DNA of 37,595 bases from Mogibacterium sp. GTDB taxonomy: Bacteria > Bacillota > Clostridia > Peptostreptococcales > Anaerovoracaceae. The translations under genes were made by a program, and so were the position numbers. A model generated the notes under the pieces. The model did not search any database, was not told the origin of the DNA, and saw only the letters and a list, made by a program, of their open reading frames with translations. The stretch's first letter is position 1. Each line of letters opens with the position of its first letter. The DNA is taken from contig JAFRGD010000023.1 of NCBI GenBank assembly GCA_017433975.1, forward strand, positions 1 through 37,595. The letters run 5' to 3'. Shown in pieces: positions 16,498 through 24,067 of the stretch.

Positions 16498-17538
16498 ATG
16501 AATAAAAATGAATTTTTATACCTGCAACAAGAAGACGTGATCAAAGCCGGGGCGCTCGACATGCCATTTGTACTGGAGGAGGCGGAGCTGACGCTGAAAC
16601 GCTGGGCGCAGGGAATCGTCAAGAACCCGACCAAGGTCAGCATGCGGCTTCCGGACAATGACCACGAGCAGTCGTTCTTTGTGGCGATGCCGGCATACAT
16701 CGGGAACGAGCAGGACAGCAGTACGCACCTCTACGGCGCCGCGGGAATGAAGTGGGCGGCGGAGTCCATTTCCAATGTGTCGTCAAGGTTGCCGCGGGGA
16801 ATCGACATGCTGCTCGTGAGTGACCCGAACACCTGCCTTCCGGTCGCGTTCATGGAGGCGAGTCTGATTACCGCCATGCGGACGGCCGCATCGGCCGCCC
16901 TCGGCGCCAAGTATCTCAGCCGAAAGGATTCCAAAACGGCCTGCATTGTCGGCGCGGGAATCGTCGGTCGGCTGCTGATCTCCGCGGTCACCTGCGCGAT
17001 GCCTGCCCTCGAGCAGATTTACGTGTATGATCTCAACTATGAGACGGCGAAGTCCGTGGTCGCGGAAAAAGAATACCCGGGCGTCAAGGTCGAGGCGGTT
17101 CCGTCGCTGCCGGAGGCTACGGGCAAGGCGGACGTCGTAATCACTGCGACGAGCGCGCGGAAACCGTTCCTGGAGTACGGCTGGCTGCAGAAGAATGCGA
17201 CCGTCGTGCAGATGGGTCCGACGGACATCAAGGATGAAGTCCTGCTGAATGCGAACAAGGTGGTCGTGGACAACTGGTATCAGGTATCCGGTTTTTACTT
17301 ATCACCGGTGCATAAGTTGTACGAGGCGGGCTTCATTAAGCAGGAGGAGACGCCGGAGCTGCGCTTTATCGTCGACGGGCAGGTTCCGGGCCGTGAGAGC
17401 GAGGACGACTTCGTGGCTTATTGTTCGCTTGGGCTGGCTTCCATGGACATCGCCATCGGTTACAAGATTTATGAGAACGCGCTCACGAAGGGGATCGGCG
17501 TGACGCTCCCGGTGTGGGACGCGCCGAAGTGGCTGTAA
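16498..17538 (+). CDS. Ornithine cyclodeaminase / mu-crystallin family enzyme
   Basis: A 346-residue protein of the OCD/mu-crystallin fold. The N-terminal substrate half includes MRLP, a Lys in MKWA within GAAGMKWAAESISN, and the stretch LLVSDPNTCLPVAFMEASLITAMRTAA. The NAD(P) half has the Rossmann motif CIVGAGIVGR (about 160) and ADVVITATSARKPF. Members include ornithine and lysine cyclodeaminases, SbnB-type dehydrogenases, ketimine reductases and proteins annotated as tyramine oxidase subunit B. Substrate cannot be assigned. GGAG lies seven bases upstream of the ATG. Transcribed with the binding protein and closed by a terminator, it may act on the amino acid that protein captures. Confidence 0.85.
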   Translation: MNKNEFLYLQQEDVIKAGALDMPFVLEEAELTLKRWAQGIVKNPTKVSMRLPDNDHEQSFFVAMPAYIGNEQDSSTHLYGAAGMKWAAESISNVSSRLPRGIDMLLVSDPNTCLPVAFMEASLITAMRTAASAALGAKYLSRKDSKTACIVGAGIVGRLLISAVTCAMPALEQIYVYDLNYETAKSVVAEKEYPGVKVEAVPSLPEATGKADVVITATSARKPFLEYGWLQKNATVVQMGPTDIKDEVLLNANKVVVDNWYQVSGFYLSPVHKLYEAGFIKQEETPELRFIVDGQVPGRESEDDFVAYCSLGLASMDIAIGYKIYENALTKGIGVTLPVWDAPKWL

Positions 17539-17560
17539 AGAATACCGCACAAGAACCTGC

Positions 17561-17592
17561 AACGGCTGCCGATGGTATCGGCGGCCGTTTTC
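17561..17592 (+). terminator. Intrinsic terminator after the cyclodeaminase gene
   Basis: A 13-bp stem (17561-17573 with 17577-17589, one G-U wobble) has a three-base loop and is followed by TT. It separates the binding-protein/OCD unit from paralog B. Confidence 0.8.
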
Positions 17593-17636
17593 ACTCGCCA
17601 GCTGTATCAGCCGGCTCTTTTGAAGTGCTCAAATGA

Positions 17637-17669
17637 CTGGCATTTCAACAGTTTTTATTGTAATTGCAG
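17637..17669. promoter_or_regulatory. Degenerate inverted repeat over the -35 box of paralog B
   Basis: CTGGCATTTCAA (17637-17648) and TTGTAATTGCAG (17658-17669) are reverse complements at 9 of 12 positions and are separated by nine bases. Spacing and position relative to the -35 hexamer are the same as in the perfect repeat at 12565-12597. Confidence 0.6.
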
Positions 17670-17686
17670 AGCACTTGTAGTATATT
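17658..17686 (+). promoter_or_regulatory. Promoter of the second large secreted paralog
   Basis: -35 TTGTAA (17658-17663), 17-base spacer, -10 TATATT (17681-17686), aligned base for base with the promoter at 12586-12614. Confidence 0.65.
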
Positions 17687-17766
17687 TATTCTGGATTTTT
17701 ATGTAAATGATAACATTCAACCCGTTTTTATATATTGAAGCTGTTCGCAAACATAGGAGGCTTTGC

Positions 17767-20475
17767 ATGAAAAAGCACGTCATAAGAATCAGCACTCTGT
17801 TCATCGCAATGATGATGGTACTGGGGCCGGTCCCGCGGGCGGTGTTCGCGGCGGACGACGGCGCGGAGAGCGCCACACCGGCCGCAGTCGAGATGACCGA
17901 ACCGGCGGAAGAAAGCGCTCCGGCGGAGGTTCCGGATACGCCGGATGCCCCGGATGCCCCGGAGACGGTTGAGACGTCTGCAATTACAGCTGAGACACCG
18001 GCAGATGCAGCGGCGGCCGTACCGGTTGCAGCGGACAGTGCGTCGGCCGCAACAGAGAGTACACCGGCCGCAGTAACGGAGGAAGACGGGGGGAGCGCCG
18101 CGAAGAGCGGCGAACCGGCCGTAACGGCTGCGGAGGACGATGCGTCTACGGACAAGCTTTACTCTGTCGGCGGTACCGTATTCTATAGCACCACCGACCA
18201 GAGCAGCAGCTGGAGCGGCGGCAGCGGCTGGAAATACGACGCGGCGTCTGAGGCAATCACAATGGTCAACTACAACGGCGCGGACCAGTCGATCCTGTCG
18301 GACGGAACCGGCGTAACGATTCAGGCGGCAGGCCTGAACCGCATCAGTACGCTGTCCTGTGACGGCACGGTCAACCTGATCGGTACCGGAATCTTGCTTG
18401 TTGACGAGATTGAACTGGCGGACGGGAGTGATTTCAACCTGCTTCCGAACAAAGAAGTTTATGGAGAAAACGGTGGGAGCGTCGCAGTCTTTCTTAAGCA
18501 AAGCGACGGATCCTACAGTCTGATCAACCGGGATATCGCCGGCGTTCTGGACGAGAGCTATTATGTGCCTGACGGAATCACGCTTGAGATTCCTGCGGAC
18601 AGCACCCTGTGCATCCAGAGCCTGTTCACGCTCGTAAAGTACGACTCTGACACGGAGACCGAGACGGTATCTTATGTGACGGAAGAGCATTCGCCGACAG
18701 AGAGCGACGCGTATTTTGAGTCGGATACCAATTATGACGACTCCGTGACTTCCGGGCACCTGAACGCGGAAAGCGTTCGGGTGAACAAAGGAGGTACGAT
18801 TCATCTTCAGAACGCGTCCGGAGCCATCAATCATGTAACGATAACTGCAGAGAGCGTCCTCACCGTTCGTAAGGCGCTGGATAATAACGGGGTAATTGAA
18901 GGAGGGGCCGTTGCGCTCGGCGGCGCAGCGGACCTGTCCGGCAGCGGCAGCTTCAGCGACACCGACTTGACAATCAATAAAGGCCAAAAGACCAGTGTTA
19001 CGATGACCGACTCCACCTTGAGGCTCAACGGCAGCGGTACGGAAATCGAGACCCTGACAGTAAGCGGAGACGTCTGCCTGGTTTATGGGAGCGATGTTAC
19101 GATCGATGGCATTGTTTTTAAGAATGCGTCGGACGAGTTGAGAGTCCAGTCCAAAAGCAAATATGAGTCGAGCGCGACGCTGACCTTCCGCAAACCGGTG
19201 ACAGCCGGGACGGTAACGCTGCAGTCTGGCGTTTATAATGTTCCTGCGGGCAGCAAGGCGATTCGTACGAAGTCAGATCACAGCTGGGTTGGGAAGACGG
19301 GAATTCATGTGGTTTACACGCGCGAGAAACCGACGGAAGACCAGCCGCCGGTCAGCGCGATTCCGGTCAGCATTGTTTCGATTGTAGAAACGGAAACCTA
19401 CAATGAAGGCTTTATCAACGAATATGATTCTGCGGTCGACGGGGTGCCGGTTGAGACGGATCTCGAACCGTATCCCGGAGAAGACGGGGAGGACCTGACG
19501 TTTGATACGCTCTTCGAAAAATACGTTTCGGACCATAAACGGAGCAAAATCGTCTTTGAATTGACTGTTCTGGGCGAGGACGGCAACCTCGAGCCGGTTT
19601 TCCTCACAAATGACGGAAACACCTCGGTTGTGGCGGAAACCGTCTACCGGATCCGGATCCTCGATGTGGATTATCTTGATAATGTGCTCGGCGGCGGCAC
19701 ATCGACGACGACGAATACAAGCTTCACAGGGACCGGCGTCCTCGGCGCGAATGCCGGCTCGATCAGCGGCGGCAACAAGACCAGAGTCCTGAGCGGGGCG
19801 GGCATCAACCGTGCGGCGATTGAGAGCCCGAAGCCGGACCCGGATCCAGACCCTGAGCCGGATCCAAAACCGGATCCGGACCCGACGCCTGACCCTGATC
19901 CGGAGCCGGACCCAAAGCCAGACCCTGAGCCGGATCCAAAACCGGACCCGGAACCAAAACCGGATCCGGACCCGACGCCTGACCCGGACCCGGTCCGTCC
20001 GGACGACAACACGAACCGCCGTACGACGGCGGCTACTCTGGTGCCGGAGGTACGGGTCGACTTCGTAGAAGAGACGGAGGAAACGGGCGCGTATTACGTC
20101 CTGTCTGTTGTAATAGGTAACACTGTGCTCGAGACGCTGGAAGGGTACGACATCGTCGTGGAGATGGCGTTCGATCTGCCGGAGGAGTGGAAGGACAAAC
20201 CGGTTTACGCGGTTTTCCGGACGACGTTGCCGGAGGGTGACATCACCGTGACGGAGGACGACCTCGCGGAAAACGCGGACGCGGACATCACCGTGATTCC
20301 GGCGGCCTATGATGAAGAGACCGGCCTTCTGGCCTTCGAAGCGGTTGAGATCGGTCCGTTCGTCATCATCTGCTTCGACTACGATGGCGAGGTGAATACG
20401 CCGGAGTTCTTTGAAGCGGTCAAGCAGCTGGACGACGTTCAGGCGCTGCTCGCGCTGGAGGAGGCGCAGGACTAG
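17767..20475 (+). CDS. Large secreted protein of unknown function, paralog B
   Basis: A 902-residue exported protein and clear paralog of the one at 12698-15487. The signal peptide is MKKHVIRISTLFIAMMMVLG with cleavage after VFA (about residue 28). A Thr/Ala/Pro-rich region (about 30-135) comes next. The shared beta-rich region (SVGGTVFYSTTDQSSSW, MVNYNGADQSILSDGTG, VNLIGTGILLVDEIEL) is followed by a less conserved middle, the shared TSFTGTGVLGANAGSISGG element, an Asp/Pro/Lys/Glu repeat and the shared C-terminal domain beginning VPEVRVDFVEETEETGAYYVL. It lacks an LPXTG motif and a C-terminal helix. AGGAGG lies six bases before the ATG. The linker regions diverge most, as expected if the folded ends are functional. 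Only five bases separate its stop from the ybaK gene. Confidence 0.8.
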   Translation: MKKHVIRISTLFIAMMMVLGPVPRAVFAADDGAESATPAAVEMTEPAEESAPAEVPDTPDAPDAPETVETSAITAETPADAAAAVPVAADSASAATESTPAAVTEEDGGSAAKSGEPAVTAAEDDASTDKLYSVGGTVFYSTTDQSSSWSGGSGWKYDAASEAITMVNYNGADQSILSDGTGVTIQAAGLNRISTLSCDGTVNLIGTGILLVDEIELADGSDFNLLPNKEVYGENGGSVAVFLKQSDGSYSLINRDIAGVLDESYYVPDGITLEIPADSTLCIQSLFTLVKYDSDTETETVSYVTEEHSPTESDAYFESDTNYDDSVTSGHLNAESVRVNKGGTIHLQNASGAINHVTITAESVLTVRKALDNNGVIEGGAVALGGAADLSGSGSFSDTDLTINKGQKTSVTMTDSTLRLNGSGTEIETLTVSGDVCLVYGSDVTIDGIVFKNASDELRVQSKSKYESSATLTFRKPVTAGTVTLQSGVYNVPAGSKAIRTKSDHSWVGKTGIHVVYTREKPTEDQPPVSAIPVSIVSIVETETYNEGFINEYDSAVDGVPVETDLEPYPGEDGEDLTFDTLFEKYVSDHKRSKIVFELTVLGEDGNLEPVFLTNDGNTSVVAETVYRIRILDVDYLDNVLGGGTSTTTNTSFTGTGVLGANAGSISGGNKTRVLSGAGINRAAIESPKPDPDPDPEPDPKPDPDPTPDPDPEPDPKPDPEPDPKPDPEPKPDPDPTPDPDPVRPDDNTNRRTTAATLVPEVRVDFVEETEETGAYYVLSVVIGNTVLETLEGYDIVVEMAFDLPEEWKDKPVYAVFRTTLPEGDITVTEDDLAENADADITVIPAAYDEETGLLAFEAVEIGPFVIICFDYDGEVNTPEFFEAVKQLDDVQALLALEEAQD
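19831..19998 (+). repeat. Pro/Asp/Glu/Lys repeat tract in paralog B
   Basis: About 55 codons alternate proline with aspartate, glutamate or lysine (PDPDPEPDPKP, PDPTPDPDP and variants), including duplicated blocks. It forms a stiff, charged extended linker before the C-terminal domain. Paralog A instead has an acidic Glu/Ser/Ala linker in the same place. Confidence 0.85.
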
Positions 20476-20480
20476 TCAGG

Positions 20481-20966
20481 ATGAAAAAACAACCGATCAG
20501 TAAGACCAACGCGATGCGCATTCTTGACCAGCATGGGATTGCATACGAATGCGCGGAATACGAATACGATGAGTCGGACCTTTCCGGGACGCATGCGGCG
20601 GAAGTTCTCGGCGTGCCGGGAGACCAGATTTTCAAGACCCTTGTGACGCGCGGCACGGACCGCGAGCTTTATGTGTTCGTCATTCCGGTCGATGCGGAGC
20701 TCAGCCTCAAGAAGGCAGCACACGCGGCCGGGCAGAAGCACATCGAGATGATCCACGTCAAAGAACTGGAGCCATTGACAGGCTACATTCGCGGTGGCTG
20801 TTCCCCAATCGGGATGAAAAAACAGTATCCGACGTTCATCGACGAAATGGCGACCCTGTGCGATACCATCTATTTCTCGGCGGGCAAGCGCGGGCTTCAA
20901 ATCATCATGGCGCCGGACGACCTCGTGAACCTGATCGGAGCGGAGTACAAGGACCTTACTGAATAG
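20481..20966 (+). CDS. ybaK: Cys-tRNA(Pro)/Cys-tRNA(Cys) deacylase YbaK/EbsC
   Basis: A 161-residue protein of the YbaK/ProX editing family, which hydrolyses mischarged aminoacyl-tRNA (Cys-tRNA(Pro) in YbaK). Recognised by HGIAYECAEYEYDESDLSGTHAAEVLGVPGDQIFKTLV, the catalytic-site Lys of the IFKTL motif, LSLKKAAHAAG, the GYIRGGCSPIGMKK loop and a C-terminal AGKRGLQIIMAPDDLV. Length is normal for the family. It begins five bases after paralog B's stop with only a weak site (CAGG), so translation may be coupled to that gene, although the functions look unrelated. Confidence 0.92.
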   Translation: MKKQPISKTNAMRILDQHGIAYECAEYEYDESDLSGTHAAEVLGVPGDQIFKTLVTRGTDRELYVFVIPVDAELSLKKAAHAAGQKHIEMIHVKELEPLTGYIRGGCSPIGMKKQYPTFIDEMATLCDTIYFSAGKRGLQIIMAPDDLVNLIGAEYKDLTE

Positions 20967-21000
20967 TTAACCAATAAATTTTATCATATAAGGAGCCTTT

Positions 21001-21669
21001 ATGGACAAAATCAAGATCATCGACCTCAAGGAAAGCATCCTGGCGGACAACGACCGCGACGCGGACATGCTCCGCGAGACCCTGCGGGAGGGCGGTCCGT
21101 TTTATCTGAACATCATGTCTTCGCCGGGGGCGGGCAAGACCACGACGATCATAAAGACCGTCCGCAGCCTCCGTGACCGCCTGCGCATCGGCGTGATGGA
21201 GGCGGACATCGACTCCGCCGTAGATGCGGAAACTGTTCAGGCGGAAGGGATTCCGGTCGTGCAGCTTCACACCGGCGGCATGTGCCACCTCGACGCGGAC
21301 ATGTCCCGGCAGGGCATGCGCGAGCTCGGGACGGACGGCCTCGACCTCGTGATCCTCGAGAACGTCGGGAACCTCGTCTGCCCGGCGGAGTTCGATACGG
21401 GCGCCTGCCTCGACGCGGTGATCCTCTCCGTGCCGGAGGGCGACGACAAGCCGCTCAAGTACCCGCTGATGTTCGAAAAGTGCAGTGCGGTTCTCATCAA
21501 CAAGATCGACGCGATGCCGATCTTCGACTTCGACATGGACACGGTCCGCAAATACATCGCGATGCGGAACCCGGCCGCGGTCGTCTTTCCGGTGTCGGCG
21601 GAGACGGGCGAGGGAATCGACGCATGGGCGGACTGGCTGTATGACCGGATCGCGGAATGGAGGAAGTAG
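21001..21669 (+). CDS. hypB: HypB-type nickel-incorporation GTPase, canonical copy
   Basis: A 222-residue G3E/SIMIBI GTPase matching HypB, which delivers nickel during maturation of [NiFe]-hydrogenase. P-loop SPGAGKTT (41-48), GVMEADIDSAVDAE (switch region), HTGGMCHLDAD with metal ligands Cys95 and His96, ENVGNLVCPAEFD with Cys127, EGDDKPLKYPLMF, and guanine-specificity NKID in VLINKIDAMP. There is no N-terminal His-rich or CxxCGC metal store as in E. coli HypB. A TAAGGAG site precedes the ATG. No hypA, other hyp gene, hydrogenase or urease gene is in the window, so the nickel client enzyme is elsewhere or different. The next gene is a close paralog starting one base after its stop. Confidence 0.88.
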   Translation: MDKIKIIDLKESILADNDRDADMLRETLREGGPFYLNIMSSPGAGKTTTIIKTVRSLRDRLRIGVMEADIDSAVDAETVQAEGIPVVQLHTGGMCHLDADMSRQGMRELGTDGLDLVILENVGNLVCPAEFDTGACLDAVILSVPEGDDKPLKYPLMFEKCSAVLINKIDAMPIFDFDMDTVRKYIAMRNPAAVVFPVSAETGEGIDAWADWLYDRIAEWRK

Positions 21670-21670
21670 C

Positions 21671-22330
21671 ATGGCTGGAATCAAAGTAATCGACGTAAAC
21701 GTCGGCGTCTTTGCGGAAAACGACCGGATCGCGGCCGAGGTGCGGGCGCAGAATGAAGCGAACGGGACGTTCATGATCAACCTGATGGCTTCGCCGGGGG
21801 CGGGCAAGACGACGCTGCTCCTCCGGACGATCGAAGCGCTCCGCGATGAATATAGGATTGGAGTCATGGAAGCTGACATCGACGCCACGGTGGACGCGGA
21901 ACGGATGGAACAGGCCGGCGTCCGGTCCATCCAGGTGCATACCGGCGGCGAGTGCGCCATGGACGCAGCCATGACGCAGCAGGCGCTCCGTGAGTTTCCG
22001 ACCGAGGACCTGGACCTCCTGATCCTCGAAAACGTCGGCAACCTCGTGTGCCCGGCGGAGACCGATACCGGCGCGACGCGGAACGTCGCCATCCTCTCGA
22101 TTCCGGAGGGGGACGACAAGCCGCTTAAGTACCCTCTGATGTTCCAGGTGTGCCACGCGGTCATCATCAGCAAGACCGATACGAGGGCGTATTTCAAGTT
22201 CAACGACGAGGCGGTCGTCGAGCGCATCCACCAGTGCAATCCGTTCGCGGAGGTCTTCTTCCTGTCGGCCAAGACCGGGGAGGGGATGGACGCCTGGATC
22301 GACTGGCTCCGGCGGCATCTGCAGAAGTAA
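21671..22330 (+). CDS. HypB-like GTPase, diverged second copy
   Basis: A 219-residue paralog that aligns residue for residue with the preceding HypB through the first 140 positions. The P-loop SPGAGKTT (41-48), GVMEADID, and NVGNLVCPAE with Cys127 are kept. However, the metal-site His96 is Ala (HTGGECAMDA), and the guanine-specificity element is SKTD instead of NKID. The copy therefore retains a likely NTPase core but has lost one of three nickel ligands and may have altered base preference. A heterodimer with the canonical copy, or a separate chaperone role, is possible. The ATG at 21671 is one base after the previous stop; a longer upstream frame overlaps that gene and is less likely. Confidence 0.82.
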   Translation: MAGIKVIDVNVGVFAENDRIAAEVRAQNEANGTFMINLMASPGAGKTTLLLRTIEALRDEYRIGVMEADIDATVDAERMEQAGVRSIQVHTGGECAMDAAMTQQALREFPTEDLDLLILENVGNLVCPAETDTGATRNVAILSIPEGDDKPLKYPLMFQVCHAVIISKTDTRAYFKFNDEAVVERIHQCNPFAEVFFLSAKTGEGMDAWIDWLRRHLQK

Positions 22331-22344
22331 CAGGAGGGACGGAC

Positions 22345-24045
22345 TTGGCTGTCAAAACCAACTGGTATAAGGAAGCGGTGGTCTATCAGATCTATCCGCT
22401 GAGCTACATGGATTCGAATAACGACGGGATGGGTGACATCCGAGGCATCATTTCGCGGCTGGATTACATCCGGGACCTCGGCGCGACGGCGATCTGGTTT
22501 TCGCCGCTCTACGCGAGCCCGTGGAAGGACTACGGCTACGACATCTCGGACTACCGCGCGATCCACCCGGCCTTCGGCACGATGGCGGACTTCGACCGGC
22601 TCGTGGCGGAGTGCCGCACGCGCGGCATCCGCGTCATCATGGACATGGTCCTCAACCACACGAGCGACCAGCACCCGTGGTTCCGGGCGGCCCTCGCGGA
22701 CCGGAACTCTCCGTATCGTGACTACTATATCTTCCGGGAGGGCAAGCGCAAGGGCGGCCTCATATTCCCGCCGACCAACTGGACGTCTTCGTTCACTGGG
22801 TCCGCATGGCAGCGGATCAAGGGGACGGACGATTACTATCTCCACCTGTTTGCGCCGGAGCAGCCGGACCTCAACTGGGAGAACCCGAAGGTCCGGGACG
22901 AGATCGTGGACATCCTGCGCTTCTGGCTGGACAAGGGCGTCGACGGCTTCCGCTTCGACGTGTTCAATCTGTATTCCAAAGTCTATCCGCTGCAGGACGA
23001 CAACACGAAGTTCCGCTTCCAAAAGGGAACCCCGTACTTCGTCGACGGTCCGCGGATGCACGAATTCCTCAAGGAACTCAACGACAGGGCGCTGTCCCTG
23101 TATGATACATATACGGTCGGGGAGTCCTACACGCCGGACGCGGAGCACGCGCTCCGGTACATCAAAGAAGAATCCGGCGAGCTCGACTCGATCTTCGATT
23201 TTGAACACCTGACCTCGGACAACCTGTTCGGGCTCAAGTTCATCCCGCGGCCGTTCAGCCTCCGCAAATTCAAGCGCGGGCTGCTCGATCCGCAGATCCG
23301 CTACCACGGCATCGGCTGGAATGCGCTGGTCCTCGAGAACCACGACTGTCCGCGGAGCGTCAGCCGCTTCGGGATCAATACTAAGAAATATCGATATGAG
23401 GCGGCCACCTTCCTCGCGACGGTGACCTTCATGGGCTGGGGCACGCCGTTCATCTATCAGGGCGAGGAGATCGCCATGACCAACAGCAAGTTCCGGTCGA
23501 TGGACGAGCTGATGGACCCGGTGTCGCACTTCGTATATGACACGTTCGCAAAGCAGTACCACGTTCCGCGCTGGCTGGCCTTCCAGTTCATCCGCTACGG
23601 GGCGCGGGACCACGCGCGGACGCCGATGCAGTGGAACGCTTCGGTCAACGCCGGGTTCAATACCGGCGCGGAGCCGTGGCAGTCGATCAACCCGAATTAC
23701 ACGGACATCAACGCGGCTTCGGACCTCTTCGCGAAGCACTCCGTCTACCGCTATTATCAGCGGCTTCTGGCGGCCCGGAACGCGAGCGACGTTGCGCTCC
23801 GCGGCAAGACCGTAGAATACAGCCCGCATAGCGGTCGTATCATCGCGTACTCGCGGACGTACGAGGGGCGGCGGCTCTTCATCGTCGGGAACTTTTCGGA
23901 CAAGGAGACCACTTACAAACTCCCGCCGGACTTCACCCCGTGGGAGCTCCGCATCCTGATTGGAAACTACAACCGCGACCGGCTGACGAGATTTCTGCGG
24001 CTCCGGCCGTACGAGGCGCTCGTGCTCGAAGAAACCCAGGCATAG
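22345..24045 (+). CDS. malL: GH13 alpha-glucosidase (oligo-1,6-glucosidase type)
   Basis: A 566-residue cytoplasmic GH13 enzyme that cleaves terminal alpha-glucosidic bonds in short oligosaccharides. WYKEAVVYQIYPLSYMDSNNDG-x-GDIRGI opens the barrel. The catalytic residues are visible: nucleophile Asp205 (GFRFDVFN), acid/base Glu260 (TVGES) and Asp334 (ENHD). ARTPMQWN with the following NAGF is typical of the oligo-1,6-glucosidase/trehalose-6-phosphate hydrolase/dextran glucosidase subfamily, and length fits (about 560). Region II is GFRFDVFN, with Phe-Asn after the Val. Exact substrate (isomaltose, maltose, sucrose, trehalose-6-P) is not certain. I chose TTG 22345 because AGGAGG lies seven bases upstream; there is no suitable ATG. 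It is 14 bases after the HypB pair, so probably co-transcribed. Confidence 0.87.
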   Translation: MAVKTNWYKEAVVYQIYPLSYMDSNNDGMGDIRGIISRLDYIRDLGATAIWFSPLYASPWKDYGYDISDYRAIHPAFGTMADFDRLVAECRTRGIRVIMDMVLNHTSDQHPWFRAALADRNSPYRDYYIFREGKRKGGLIFPPTNWTSSFTGSAWQRIKGTDDYYLHLFAPEQPDLNWENPKVRDEIVDILRFWLDKGVDGFRFDVFNLYSKVYPLQDDNTKFRFQKGTPYFVDGPRMHEFLKELNDRALSLYDTYTVGESYTPDAEHALRYIKEESGELDSIFDFEHLTSDNLFGLKFIPRPFSLRKFKRGLLDPQIRYHGIGWNALVLENHDCPRSVSRFGINTKKYRYEAATFLATVTFMGWGTPFIYQGEEIAMTNSKFRSMDELMDPVSHFVYDTFAKQYHVPRWLAFQFIRYGARDHARTPMQWNASVNAGFNTGAEPWQSINPNYTDINAASDLFAKHSVYRYYQRLLAARNASDVALRGKTVEYSPHSGRIIAYSRTYEGRRLFIVGNFSDKETTYKLPPDFTPWELRILIGNYNRDRLTRFLRLRPYEALVLEETQA

Positions 24046-24067
24046 ACAGGCATCATGAGGTAGCTTC

